Assembly (NCBI GenBank): GCA_903839875.1
Contig: CAIMDZ010000025.1
Location: forward strand, 1 to 61,875
DNA: 61,875 nt
Reading direction: 5' to 3'
DNA from: an uncultured Bacteroidota bacterium
GTDB taxonomy: Bacteria > Bacteroidota > Bacteroidia > Chitinophagales > Chitinophagaceae
The notes below the pieces were generated by a model. It had not been told where the DNA came from. It made no database searches and was given only the letters and a program-made list of their open reading frames with translations. Made by a program: the position numbers and the translations under genes. Below, piece after piece: positions 27,049 to 35,768 of the stretch. Within the stretch, counting starts at the first letter, position 1, and each line of letters starts with the position of its first letter.

Positions 27049-27405
27049 ATGCCTAACCACAGGTTGAATAAGGCGATTGCAGGGTATCATTTATTGATGA
27101 TATTGTCTGCTGTTGATTTCAGGATCAATGCTGCGGCTGATATGGTGATACGTGAATACCTGGTACATGAATTCCCGTTCAATGTAAACCTGGATAAGCA
27201 AATGGAAGGGATCAGCAGGTTACGGCCCGACGAATGGGAAGGCCATTATCTGAAAGTAATGGATGACTTTTATGATGATGCCACAGATGCTGAAAGAAAG
27301 AACCTGATCAACTTCGCCATAGTGCTCACCAAGGCCGATAATGTGATCACTGAGCGCGAGAATCATTATCTTAATCTGCTCTTTGATCATTGGGAGGCGG
27401 CGTAG
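27049..27405 (+). CDS. TerB-like protein
   Basis: A 118-residue all-helical cytoplasmic protein. It has the acidic/hydrophobic spacing of the TerB/DjlA-like fold ('YHLLMILSAVDFRINAAADM', 'DERKNLINFAIVLTKADNVI' type pattern with 'TKADNVITERENHYL'). TerB-fold proteins bind metal and often associate with tellurite-resistance or stress complexes, but no ter genes are nearby. It lies just before the nuclease-transposase gene on the other strand. Confidence 0.65.
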   Translation: MPNHRLNKAIAGYHLLMILSAVDFRINAAADMVIREYLVHEFPFNVNLDKQMEGISRLRPDEWEGHYLKVMDDFYDDATDAERKNLINFAIVLTKADNVITERENHYLNLLFDHWEAA

Positions 27406-27436
27406 ATAATATTACCGACTATGTGTATTTAATCTT

Positions 27437-30112
27437 TTAGAGTGTTATTTTTTTCTTAGAAAATTCAGAAAGGCTTGTTTCTCGTGACCTAAGAAAATTA
27501 AAGTAACTAATCCCTCTGTATTTACAGGTTTGTTGAATACTTAGCAAAACAAGATATTCTTGAATCGCTTTAGGAGTTGGCAATCCATCAACATCTCTTC
27601 TATACAAGGCTACAGCCTTTATTGCAGCCTCAGCGTTGTTATTATTCCAGGGAACACCATCATAATTCATGAATGTAAATAATTCATTTTGGTAAGAAAG
27701 AAATCTCTTTTTCCACTTTTCGCAAATCTCTGTTTCAAATTCTATTTCTTTAAGCCGTTTGAAAAATAAATTGACTTCCTTAAAATGTTTTTTAAGATAC
27801 CTTTTTTTGAGGCCAAACCTATTAACTGTCAATATTATTTCGTTAAGTAATTTTGAAAAATTATTTACCATGACTAGATATTCATTATTCAATTGATTTT
27901 TGACTAAATCATCATTAAGATCACGGATTAGATGAATCAAACATTTTTGTTTTGGACAGTCCAATGAATCATATCCTGCATAAAAATCACTAATCAATAC
28001 ACCTTTGAAATCATAAAGTAATTGCTCTAAAAACTCTGCCTCCCTAGTTGGTCTAAAAAGGTAATATACTGTATTAATATTCGTAAATACCCAAACATAA
28101 GCTACTTCCCTTCCAATATGAAAAATGGTTTCGTCAACATGGATTAGAGAACTATTTCTTATTCGGTCAAGTAGTTCATTATAAGTACTCACATAAAGTA
28201 ATGCAAAGTTTTTCCTTATCAGACAACTAATTTTAGAGAAGTCAATATCAAATGTTTCTTTTAATAGCAATACTACCTTTTTAAAGCTAATTCTGTATTG
28301 AACAATTTGATTTATTATCCAACACTGTAAATTCCAACCATATTTAGAATGAATTTTAATATGATTTTCCGGATTACGAATGCATTTACAATTAACACAC
28401 TGAAACCTGTCGTTGTGGTATAATATAATTTGTCTTTTGATACCTGTTTTCGTAATTTTCAAATCAATTACGATACGTTTTTGTTTATCGTGTTTAAGAA
28501 ATTTATTTCCATTACAGTTACGGCAAATGATAGGGCATTCTGCTTCTATTACCTTATTTGGTTTAATCTTTTTTGATGATTTCTTTCTATTAATCGTTTG
28601 TTCTTGTTTTCTAATTTCAGGATATGTTTTAATATAAACTTTATTTCTCTGGTAATTAAAAGAGGCGAAATTATTAATGTTTGTGAGTTCCTTAATAAGA
28701 AAATTAGCTTTGCCCCATTTCTTTATTGAATCAATCTTTATTTCTTCAACTTTTTTACAGTTTTCATTTATATTTTTCGGGATTGATGCGACCCAGTCTT
28801 TAACTATCATTAATGCTTTACAATCTTCGATATTGTACGTGATTAGCCGGTTTTTAAAATCATGATTTCCTGTGCTTTCCCATTTATATCTCCACACTAC
28901 ACTTTGCAAACCAGATGCATCTTGCTCCGTCCAATTAAACGATAAATACCTTGCAATGTCTTTTAAACTATTTGTATAGGTAGGGGGATATACATTTTGA
29001 GTAAAAATATTTAGAAAATTAAATGAATTGCTAATAGCCGTTTTTATTATTCCTTGATATTTCTCTGGTAGCTTTTTTGAAATCCTTTTTAATACCTGTA
29101 TTTCGTATGAGCCATAATGGTAAATGACATAATCGTCTATCTTCTCAATGAGGTCCAATAAATCAATAAATATTTTTGTTTCATCATGGTCATTATTCGC
29201 CCAAAATGAATATATTCTTTCTTCATTATTGGATCTAATAATTAAACCAATCAAATAATTAAAAGCTCTGTCAGTCAACCCTTCAAAATCCAAAAATAAT
29301 TCATTATTAACTTGCTTAAAAACAGGAAGTTCTTGAATAAATGTTTTATTCTCCTTTATTGCATAGGCTTTGAGCTCAGGCATGAACTTTCTTTTTCTGA
29401 AAATATTCTTTTTGGGTCTGAAAGTAAATGATAGTTGTTTTACAGAAAATATTCCTCTATTATTTTTCTGTTGAATTTCTTTCACTTTCATCCCAGCCAA
29501 AAGACTCAAATCATCCCTCTCACGAAGTTTTTCAAGACAACTATTTTGATATTCACATACCTGGCAATGCACATTCTTATAGAAAACAGGGGGTGTAGGA
29601 TTTGATAAAACTCTATTTAGATCAATAAGACTTTTCTTGATAATTTTTATGAATGAGGATAGTTTGAATCTTGTTTGTTTTTGACTTTTTCCAAAAATGA
29701 TTTTGCAGCTTTCTGTTTGAAGATTACATTCGTTTTGTACCAATGTTGCTTTAATAGCAAGATATAGTTTATCAGCTTTAGTAACCTTTTCTAAAGGTAA
29801 AATTAGGGTGGGAATAATTTTCTTGTTCTCTATGAATTCTACAACGTCAATGGCTATATTGAGTTTATCTGTTTTAAATTGAAGATTGGTGTAGATGGCA
29901 TTTTTTGAAATTAATTTTTCAAAAGTTTTGTTATCTCCTTCGTAGTTGGTTAGTTCTTTAATAGATTTTGTAATAGTATCTGTTTGAGTTTTCTTTAGTT
30001 GATTGAATAGGATTTGATATTCTGTTTCAAATCCTTTTTGACCGTTGCTTTTTAAATAACCCTTGTAAGGGCAGTTGATAAAAGCTAATAGTATTTCATC
30101 TGTTAGTTGCAT
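27437..30112 (-). CDS. RecB/RNase H-like nuclease fused to an IS66-like transposase
   Basis: One uninterrupted 891-residue ORF, clearly AT-richer than its neighbours. Residues 1-225 look like the TM0106-type RecB/Cas4-like nuclease, including the cluster 'CQVCEYQNSC' (about 180) and the following 'RDDLSLLAGM'. Residues about 265-460 form a DEDD/RNase H-like exonuclease ('ELFLDFEGLT', 'VIYHYGSYEIQVL', 'ITYNIEDCKAL'). A zinc ribbon ('CRNCNGNKF...RFQCVNCKC', about 530-590) leads into an IS66-type DDE domain: 'SLIHVDETIF' (about 658), 'GVLISDFYAGYDSL', 'CLIHLIRDL' and 'WNNNNAEAAIKAVALYRRDV'. It should be a mobile gene. Clear terminal repeats were not found; a 12-bp inverted repeat (27444-27455, 30119-30130) is A/T-rich and unconvincing. 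Confidence 0.85.
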   Translation of the reverse strand: MQLTDEILLAFINCPYKGYLKSNGQKGFETEYQILFNQLKKTQTDTITKSIKELTNYEGDNKTFEKLISKNAIYTNLQFKTDKLNIAIDVVEFIENKKIIPTLILPLEKVTKADKLYLAIKATLVQNECNLQTESCKIIFGKSQKQTRFKLSSFIKIIKKSLIDLNRVLSNPTPPVFYKNVHCQVCEYQNSCLEKLRERDDLSLLAGMKVKEIQQKNNRGIFSVKQLSFTFRPKKNIFRKRKFMPELKAYAIKENKTFIQELPVFKQVNNELFLDFEGLTDRAFNYLIGLIIRSNNEERIYSFWANNDHDETKIFIDLLDLIEKIDDYVIYHYGSYEIQVLKRISKKLPEKYQGIIKTAISNSFNFLNIFTQNVYPPTYTNSLKDIARYLSFNWTEQDASGLQSVVWRYKWESTGNHDFKNRLITYNIEDCKALMIVKDWVASIPKNINENCKKVEEIKIDSIKKWGKANFLIKELTNINNFASFNYQRNKVYIKTYPEIRKQEQTINRKKSSKKIKPNKVIEAECPIICRNCNGNKFLKHDKQKRIVIDLKITKTGIKRQIILYHNDRFQCVNCKCIRNPENHIKIHSKYGWNLQCWIINQIVQYRISFKKVVLLLKETFDIDFSKISCLIRKNFALLYVSTYNELLDRIRNSSLIHVDETIFHIGREVAYVWVFTNINTVYYLFRPTREAEFLEQLLYDFKGVLISDFYAGYDSLDCPKQKCLIHLIRDLNDDLVKNQLNNEYLVMVNNFSKLLNEIILTVNRFGLKKRYLKKHFKEVNLFFKRLKEIEFETEICEKWKKRFLSYQNELFTFMNYDGVPWNNNNAEAAIKAVALYRRDVDGLPTPKAIQEYLVLLSIQQTCKYRGISYFNFLRSRETSLSEFSKKKITL

Positions 30113-30310
30113 AGAATGAAAAAAATAACTGATGCGGTTCGTTAATTCATTAATAATATCTTACACCATTTCCTATTCTTTTTTTATATTACTGCTCAAT
30201 GTAAAAGTGCGGTTTTTTTATGGATATACATATTTTATTCCATCTAACCATTGGACTATTTAACCTATCAGCTTAATTTTAATGATACTTTTATAACAAA
30301 ACACAAATCC

Positions 30311-30706
30311 ATGGGCAACTTAACTAATGAAACAAAACCAGATCCGGGCATCTACAATATCAACCTCAAAACACAATTCAAACACCTGGAAGTCATAGAC
30401 ATCCCTTCTGTGGTTGGGAAGTGTACCGAAAAGTGGCAGAACTTTACACTCACACAAGTGAATGACAGCGTGGTAAGGATCGCTGTTGTGGAAGGGGAGT
30501 TTCACTGGCATAAACATGATAATGACGATGAGTTCTTCTTTGTGCTCGAAGGGCAATTGCTCATTGACCTTGAAGACAAAACCATAGAACTCAACCCCAA
30601 CCAGGGAACAACCATAACCAAAGGCGTTATGCACCGCCCGCGTGCACCAAAGAAAACTGTAATGCTGATGGTGGAAACTGCAGCAATCGTTCCGACAGGA
30701 GATTAA
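30311..30706 (+). CDS. Cupin-domain protein
   Basis: The start is set at the ATG at 30311 (MGNLTNETKPDPG); 20 residues upstream in the same frame do not look like protein. The double-stranded beta-helix has the two cupin motifs: 'GEFHWHKHDNDDEFFFVLEG' with the His-His-Glu metal ligands, and 'GTTITKGVMHRPRAPKKTVM' with the last His. About 131 residues, a small single-domain cupin, cytoplasmic. Substrate unknown. The HD hydrolase gene follows after 4 bases, so they are probably co-expressed. Confidence 0.82.
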   Translation: MGNLTNETKPDPGIYNINLKTQFKHLEVIDIPSVVGKCTEKWQNFTLTQVNDSVVRIAVVEGEFHWHKHDNDDEFFFVLEGQLLIDLEDKTIELNPNQGTTITKGVMHRPRAPKKTVMLMVETAAIVPTGD

Positions 30707-30710
30707 CGTT

Positions 30711-31325
30711 GTGCTCAAACAAACTTTCATAAACCTCATTAATAACTATACGGGCAATAGCCGGATAGCGGAAGAACTTTGGAATGAAGTATATAAAGCC
30801 TATACCCATAAAAAACGTCACTACCATACCCTTACCCACCTGGAAAACCTAATCACCGAACTTGCAGAATACAAGCCACACATCACAGATTGGGACACCT
30901 TACTTTTCGCCGTTTTCTACCACGACATTGTCTATAATGTGCTCAAACAAAACAATGAAGAAGAAAGTGCAGAATTGGCCGTAAAACGTATGACCGCAAT
31001 ACGTGTCCCCGCGGACAAAATCAATAAATGCAAGGCAATGACACTTGCCACAAAAGCCCACCAGCTAACCAACGACACAGACACCGACCTCTTCACTGAT
31101 GCGGACCTCGCCATTCTGGGCCAGCCCTGGAACACCTACGAAAACTATACCCGCCAGGTAAGAGCAGAATACTCCGTCTATCCCGACCTTATGTACAAAC
31201 CCGGCAGGAAAAAGGTACTCGCTCACTTCCTCTCTATGACCTGTATCTATAAAACCGAACAGTTCTTTACCAGGTATGAACTATCCGCAAGAGAAAATAT
31301 GAAAAGAGAATTAGCCATGCTCTGA
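30711..31325 (+). CDS. HD-domain metal-dependent phosphohydrolase
   Basis: The 204-residue protein starts with GTG at 30711. It carries the HD-superfamily metal ligands: 'KRHYHTLTHLENL' (first His), 'LLFAVFYHDIVYN' (His-Asp pair) and 'LFTDADLAILGQPW' (last Asp). These proteins hydrolyse phosphate esters, often of nucleotides; the exact substrate is unknown. Cytoplasmic; follows the cupin gene directly and converges on uppP. Confidence 0.85.
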   Translation: MLKQTFINLINNYTGNSRIAEELWNEVYKAYTHKKRHYHTLTHLENLITELAEYKPHITDWDTLLFAVFYHDIVYNVLKQNNEEESAELAVKRMTAIRVPADKINKCKAMTLATKAHQLTNDTDTDLFTDADLAILGQPWNTYENYTRQVRAEYSVYPDLMYKPGRKKVLAHFLSMTCIYKTEQFFTRYELSARENMKRELAML

Positions 31326-31333
31326 CCACACCC

Positions 31334-32218
31334 CTATTGTTTCCCCGACACAACAACACTTACCTGCGCTGTAGAAGCCCCTTCAGGGGTTTGGGGTTTT
31401 TGTTCTTTCTTTATCACCCCCTGGAACATAAGCAAAAATATGGCTGCGGCGGCAATAATACGGTACACCCCGAACGCCCGTAGGGTATGTCTCTGCACGT
31501 AATGAATGAACGTCTTTATGGCTATCATGGCAACAATGAAGGCGATGACATTTCCGGCCAGTAATAACATGATATTATGATGAGTAAACAATGACTCGGC
31601 AGCAGGCCTTACTTTATCGTGCTTGTATGCCTCCAGCAGTTTGTATCCGGTAGCGGCAAACATAGTGGGTACGCCCAGGAAGAAGGAGAACTCTGCAGCG
31701 AACCTTCTGGTCAGCTTTTGCGACATGCCACCAACAATTGTTGCGGCGCTGCGGCTGGTACCCGGTATAAGCGCCAGTATCTGCCACAAACCTACGCCAA
31801 GGCCTTTTACATAACTAAGGTTGCGCTCATGGTCTATTTTCGGTTTACTGAATAAACTATCAACAAACAGTAATACAATACCTCCCACCAGTAGTGTAAT
31901 CCCCACAGTCGTAGGACTTTCCAGCCATTTGTCAATTTTCTTTGCCATCAGCAAACCGACAATAAGTACCGGGGCAGCCGATAAAATAAGTTTCAGGTAG
32001 AATTCGATCCTGCTGAAATCAAAGAATTTCTTGTAATACAGCACAACCACCGAAAGGATGGCGCCCAGTTGCACAACTATCTCAAACAGCTTGGTAAAAC
32101 TATCATTACTGATGCCCAGTATGGAACTGGCTATGACCATATGGCCCGTAGATGAAATGGGAAGGAATTCCGTGATCCCTTCTACTATGCTTAAGATAAT
32201 AGTTTCTGACCAGGTCAT
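31334..32218 (-). CDS. uppP: Undecaprenyl-diphosphatase
   Basis: UppP (BacA) dephosphorylates undecaprenyl diphosphate at the inner membrane, recycling the lipid carrier used for peptidoglycan and surface polysaccharides. The two family signatures are intact: 'EGITEFLPISSTGHM' and 'LIPGTSRSAATIVGGM', with about eight membrane helices. The C-terminal tail (EQKPQTPEGASTAQV) is unusual: it is encoded by a copy of the dispersed CCCCTTCAGGGG-type palindrome (31377-31402) that has entered the gene end. It starts three bases after the queE stop, so the two are one operon. Confidence 0.95.
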   Translation of the reverse strand: MTWSETIILSIVEGITEFLPISSTGHMVIASSILGISNDSFTKLFEIVVQLGAILSVVVLYYKKFFDFSRIEFYLKLILSAAPVLIVGLLMAKKIDKWLESPTTVGITLLVGGIVLLFVDSLFSKPKIDHERNLSYVKGLGVGLWQILALIPGTSRSAATIVGGMSQKLTRRFAAEFSFFLGVPTMFAATGYKLLEAYKHDKVRPAAESLFTHHNIMLLLAGNVIAFIVAMIAIKTFIHYVQRHTLRAFGVYRIIAAAAIFLLMFQGVIKKEQKPQTPEGASTAQVSVVVSGKQ

Positions 32219-32220
32219 AA

Positions 32221-32841
32221 TTATGGAATATTAATGTACTTGTGAGATTGTAAAGATAATTGCCACTTCGGATATTTCTTAATGTAGTCAATAATTAACG
32301 GAGTGATCATTTCCCGCTTGCTCCACTCCGGCTGCAGGAATAATGCGCAACCATAGGTTACATTGGCAGCATGCTGCTCCGCCCATTCAAGATCAGCAAT
32401 ATTAAAGACCACCACTTTCAGTTCGTCGGCCTGGCGCATGCACTCCTCAACCGGAGCTTTAAACTTCTTGGGCGACAGTGTTACCCAATCTATATCACCC
32501 GCAATCGGGTAAGCCCCCGAGGTTTCAATATGCACCCTGAACCCCGCTTCATGCAGCGCATCGCTCAGCGCTGTAAGATCATACATAGCAGGCTCACCAC
32601 CGGTCACCACCGCTATCCTCGACTCATACTGCGCCGCTGCTGCAACCAGCTCATCCGCAGTCATTAATGGATGCTTTGCAGCATCCCAGCTATCCTTTAC
32701 ATCGCACCACACACATCCCACATCGCACCCGCCCAGCCTTATGAAATAGGCTGCCTTACCCGTATACACCCCCTCACCCTGCAGGGTGTAGAAGTGTTCC
32801 ATTACGGGGTATGAGGTTATATGTTGAATAGTAGCGCTCAT
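32221..32841 (-). CDS. queE: 7-carboxy-7-deazaguanine synthase
   Basis: QueE is the radical-SAM enzyme that makes 7-carboxy-7-deazaguanine for queuosine biosynthesis. The start is set at 32841 (MSATIQHITSYPVMEHFYTL); a -7 box TAAATTTG (minus, plus 32856-32863) lies 14 bases before it, inside the longer reading that begins at 32922. The iron-sulfur cluster motif CxxxCxxC is present as 'GGCDVGCVWCDVK', followed by 'VVTGGEPAMYDL' for SAM binding and 'HIETSGAYPI'. About 206 residues, normal. No other queuosine genes are in the window. uppP follows immediately. Confidence 0.93.
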   Translation of the reverse strand: MSATIQHITSYPVMEHFYTLQGEGVYTGKAAYFIRLGGCDVGCVWCDVKDSWDAAKHPLMTADELVAAAAQYESRIAVVTGGEPAMYDLTALSDALHEAGFRVHIETSGAYPIAGDIDWVTLSPKKFKAPVEECMRQADELKVVVFNIADLEWAEQHAANVTYGCALFLQPEWSKREMITPLIIDYIKKYPKWQLSLQSHKYINIP

Positions 32842-32911
32842 TGAATAGATAGTTACAAATTTAAGGGGGGCAAAAAATAGTGAAATATTTCTGAAGTGAT
32901 ATGCGTTACTC

Positions 32912-32945
32912 AGATTTGACAACTTTCCAAAAAGTTGTCAAATCT
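32912..32945. repeat. GATTTGACAACTTT palindrome, copy 1
   Basis: A perfect 15-bp inverted repeat (32912-32926 and 32931-32945, loop CCAA). A second copy with one mismatch is at 41037-41069. The following 32955-33010 is an array of an eight-base unit like TCAACCAG, up to the folD stop. Confidence 0.85.
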
Positions 32946-33005
32946 ACCCCACGTGAACTTATCAACCAGTCAACCTTTCAACCAATCAACCAGTCAACCT
33001 ATCAA

Positions 33006-33896
33006 CTACTCAACCGCCACCCCCGCTTTCTGCTTTGCGGCCAGCAAAGTGTTCTTCATCAGCCCGCAAAGGGTCATCAGCCCTACGCCTTTGGGAACCG
33101 GAGTAATATAGCTGCACAGCGGCGCCACATTATCAAAGTCCACATCGCCAACCAGGCGCGAACCGCTTTTCTTTGTCGGGTCGTCTATGCGGTTGATACC
33201 TACGTCAATGATGATGCAGCCCGGCTTCACCATATCAGCGGTCACAAACCGTGGCTTGCCGATAGCGGCAATAATGATATCTGCATTCAGGCAAAACTCC
33301 TTCATGTTTTTGGTCTTCGAATGGCACATGGTCACCGTAGCATTGCCGGGTACGGTATTGCGGCTCATCAGCAGCGTCATAGGCGTGCCCACTATATTGC
33401 TCCGGCCTATTACCACGCAATTCATACCGGAGGTATTGATCTTGTAATACTCCAGCATCAGCATAATACCATATGGGGTAGCCGGCAAAAAAGTTGGCTG
33501 TCCCAATACCATTTTACCTATTGAAATAGGATGAAAGCCATCCACATCCTTCGCCGGACTAATAGCGTTGATCACAGAATCGCCCGATATATGGGCAGGC
33601 AACGGCAGTTGCACCAGGATGCCATCTACACTGTCATCATTATTCATGCGCTCCACTTCACTAATCAGTTCATGCTCAGATATTTCTGAACCGAAACGCA
33701 GCAGAGTAGAATCAAAACCCAATTCTTCACAATGTTTCACTTTCGAACCTACATAGGCTTCACTTGCAGGATTATTACCTACCAATATTGCAGCCAGGTG
33801 CGGTTTCTTCCCGCCTTTAGCCTGCCAGTCTATAACTTCCTGTTTTATTTGCTCTTTAATATGAGCTGATACGAGTACTCCGTCCAGTAATTGCAT
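33006..33896 (-). CDS. folD: Bifunctional methylenetetrahydrofolate dehydrogenase/cyclohydrolase
   Basis: FolD converts 5,10-methylene-THF to 10-formyl-THF in two steps, using NADP, in the cytoplasm. The start is the ATG at 33896 (MQLLDGVLV); the promoter -7 box ends only 4 bases before it, which rules out the longer reading to 33911. Conserved are 'YVGSKVKHCEELGF' with the catalytic Tyr/Lys, 'DGILVQLPLPAHI', 'VVIGRSNIVGTPM' of the cofactor site and 'DVDFDNVAPLCSYITPVPKG'. Length 296 residues, normal. It stands alone. Confidence 0.96.
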   Translation of the reverse strand: MQLLDGVLVSAHIKEQIKQEVIDWQAKGGKKPHLAAILVGNNPASEAYVGSKVKHCEELGFDSTLLRFGSEISEHELISEVERMNNDDSVDGILVQLPLPAHISGDSVINAISPAKDVDGFHPISIGKMVLGQPTFLPATPYGIMLMLEYYKINTSGMNCVVIGRSNIVGTPMTLLMSRNTVPGNATVTMCHSKTKNMKEFCLNADIIIAAIGKPRFVTADMVKPGCIIIDVGINRIDDPTKKSGSRLVGDVDFDNVAPLCSYITPVPKGVGLMTLCGLMKNTLLAAKQKAGVAVE

Positions 33897-33900
33897 GCCG

Positions 33901-33931
33901 CAAAGGTACATTTAATGTGTTAATTGGTCAA
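33901..33931 (-). promoter_or_regulatory. Leaderless-type promoter of folD
   Basis: Minus-strand TTG (plus 33929-33931), 20 bases, then TACCTTTG (plus 33901-33908), with the ATG 4 bases further. The spacing implies a transcript that begins at the start codon. Confidence 0.72.
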
Positions 33932-33947
33932 GCTCATAACTAACCTG

Positions 33948-34316
33948 TTAAGCCCGAAGTTGTGGAGAGGGTAAAAATATCTCTGCCGGCAAATGAAAGA
34001 AATCTTTCAATTTTTGCGCCATTTTCAGCGTTATTTCCCTGCGGCCTGAAAGCACAGAAGATACGTGCCCTTTGCTACCAATCAATGGTTCCAGATCCTT
34101 AGATTTAAGGCCTCTTTCCTCCATTTTCAACTTAATTACATCTATTATATCAACTTCAGGAAGATGAACGTGTTTTGCTTCATAATCCTGAACCAAAAGC
34201 AAAAGGACAGCTAACTCATCAGCTTCGGGCGTACCTTCTTCTGCATGGAAAATCTCCAAAGTACGCATGATCGCTTTTTGATATTCGTTTTCAGTCTTTA
34301 ATACATTCCATGTCAT
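33948..34316 (-). CDS. higA: HigA-type antitoxin
   Basis: The 122-residue protein ends in a HigA/Xre helix-turn-helix: 'IIDVIKLKMEERGLKSKDLE', 'LIGSKGHVSSVLSGRREITL', 'LKDFFHLPAEIFLP'. The first 60 residues form a helical toxin-binding part. It overlaps the upstream toxin gene by four bases (ATGA), the toxin-first order typical of hig loci. It should neutralise the toxin and repress the operon through the palindrome at 34662-34690. Confidence 0.88.
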   Translation of the reverse strand: MTWNVLKTENEYQKAIMRTLEIFHAEEGTPEADELAVLLLLVQDYEAKHVHLPEVDIIDVIKLKMEERGLKSKDLEPLIGSKGHVSSVLSGRREITLKMAQKLKDFFHLPAEIFLPSPQLRA

Positions 34317-34648
34317 TTTTCGTTCGATTTATATTTTAATATAGCTGTGTCAAATGCAACCGAAGCCGCGTTGATCTTGTCGTATTCTTTATGTGTGCCG
34401 AACCAGATTATATATGCTGCCATCTGGTTAAAGTTCACAGAAACAATCAGCCTGAAGTCATTGCCTTTGATATTAAAAATCACTCTGTTGTTGGCAACAA
34501 TACTTGCATTGCCATATACTGCTTTCAGCTCATTGAAACTATGAAATTCCTGTCGTAAAAATTCATTGTACCACGTTAATAAAGGCGTTTTGGCCAGTGG
34601 ATATTTATCCACGTAAAACAATACTGCCCGTTTAACGATAATATTCAC
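34313..34648 (-). CDS. higB: HigB-type mRNA-interferase toxin
   Basis: A 111-residue RelE-fold toxin of the HigB family: 'YPLAKTPLLTWYNEFLRQEF', 'ASIVANNRVIFNIKGNDFRL' and 'AAYIIWFGTHKEYDKINAAS'. HigB enzymes cleave mRNA on the ribosome. The sequence is intact. The ATG is 4 bases after a -7 box (TAATTTTG, minus, plus 34653-34660), so translation should be near-leaderless. Confidence 0.88.
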   Translation of the reverse strand: MNIIVKRAVLFYVDKYPLAKTPLLTWYNEFLRQEFHSFNELKAVYGNASIVANNRVIFNIKGNDFRLIVSVNFNQMAAYIIWFGTHKEYDKINAASVAFDTAILKYKSNEK

Positions 34649-34652
34649 GAAG

Positions 34653-34690
34653 CAAAATTATGAAATAGTTTTCATTTTGAAAACTATTTC
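34653..34690 (-). promoter_or_regulatory. higBA promoter with perfect operator palindrome
   Basis: A 12-bp perfect inverted repeat, GAAATAGTTTTC (34662-34673) and GAAAACTATTTC (34679-34690), loop ATTTT, lies directly upstream of the -7 box TAATTTTG (plus 34653-34660, minus strand). It covers the -33 area, so antitoxin binding would block transcription of higBA. Confidence 0.78.
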
Positions 34691-35768
34691 TATGATGATT
34701 GCCAGAGCAAAAATTTATTTGTAAAAGTTTTTAGCAAATATTTTTTTGTCAAATCCCTCTCTGATGCCTCTTTTTCATTGTCGCATTTTATTGTTTTTTT
34801 GAGCAACTTGGTATTGAAAATCAATCGTTTGTTCTGAAACATTGTCGCATTATTGTCGTATGGTTTTTGGAGAGTTGCGTGTGGTTTGGCACGCTCCCGC
34901 TTTGTCATGGTGACGCAGGAACCATCTATACTCGTTCCAGGCCTGCTTGCGTTTGTCCTACCACCAAATAGGTGGGATTGCGGGCAATAAATTTATATAT
35001 AATATTATTTTATTCATAACTGTAGTGCATATTTTAAAACTGCGGGATTGAAAAATTGTGTGCAGTTTTTTGATTTTTATTGATTATTAATGAGTTGCGT
35101 TTCAGGATACTTCTGGATTTCTTCCGGTTGCTTCCGGAAGCAGAAGTACGTCCGGAAGATGAGTTATATATACCATAAAGTGACTTTACAGGAGAATAGA
35201 TCATAGACACGATATCTATTCCCAAATGTATTATATATAGATATTATACCATAAGACCCATTTAACTCCAGAAAAAAGCTGGCAAAGCTAAGAAATATAA
35301 TTGACATTACAAATTTATTCATTTATGATAGCCTGAAATCTGTGGTATGACAGACTGAAATACGGGGTATGATAAAAACTTGTTCTGGGGTTAAGTGGGT
35401 GGTTTTTATTTGATTATGGTTTAGGAAGTGCGCGGAATTGAAAGTGGTTTTTTTTGAAAGTATAGGTGGGGCGAGAGTTCGATGAAATTAGGGTGTTTTT
35501 TAATGGGTGGAATTTCGATAGTCGAAGGAACGAAATGGTGACCGGCATTGATGTCTCCGGTGAGTCTATCAAGGCAGAGGCTGTGTGCAGGGCGAGGACT
35601 CGCCGGGATCAGGGAACTGGAGCCAGGTAATAGTGTAGTATCCGAAGATATCAACTTCAGTACCCTGACCTGCCGCCGGGTACTGCAGAAAACGCGGAGA
35701 TCCGGCGGGGACGGGAAGTTATTATTCGTCTAAGATCGAAATTCTAAAATAGGGTCTGCTGAAATATT
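34691..35768. other. Gene-poor 1.1-kb stretch
   Basis: I see no convincing gene here. Notable items are a CTTCCGG-rich block (about 35116-35160), an imperfect inverted repeat (ACCCATTTAACTCCAGAA near 35260 against the complement of TTCTGGGGTTAAGTGGGT near 35385), and a more GC-rich segment at about 35480-35720 with short open frames on both strands but no protein-like composition. It looks like decayed accessory DNA between higBA and the damaged ATPase locus. Confidence 0.5.

Noticed and set aside
27444-30130. 12-bp inverted repeat (27444-27455 and 30119-30130) as ends of the nuclease-transposase element
   Set aside because: The match is a T-run/A-run with little information and one arm is inside the coding sequence; no target duplication fits it.
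27406-30160. ATAATAT direct repeats flanking the nuclease-transposase gene as a target duplication
   Set aside because: Only seven A/T bases in AT-rich DNA and no inverted repeats next to them; likely chance.
32955-33010. CAACC-rich eight-base array as a regulatory array or CRISPR
   Set aside because: Short imprecise units of the kind common as simple repeats between genes; no spacer structure.
34690-34908. 72-codon lysine-rich open frame upstream of higB
   Set aside because: Overlaps the higBA operator, has no plausible start signal and reads as low-complexity AT-rich DNA.
35421-35733. Overlapping short open frames on both strands in a GC-richer segment
   Set aside because: Neither has recognisable protein features, start signal or neighbour; open by composition.
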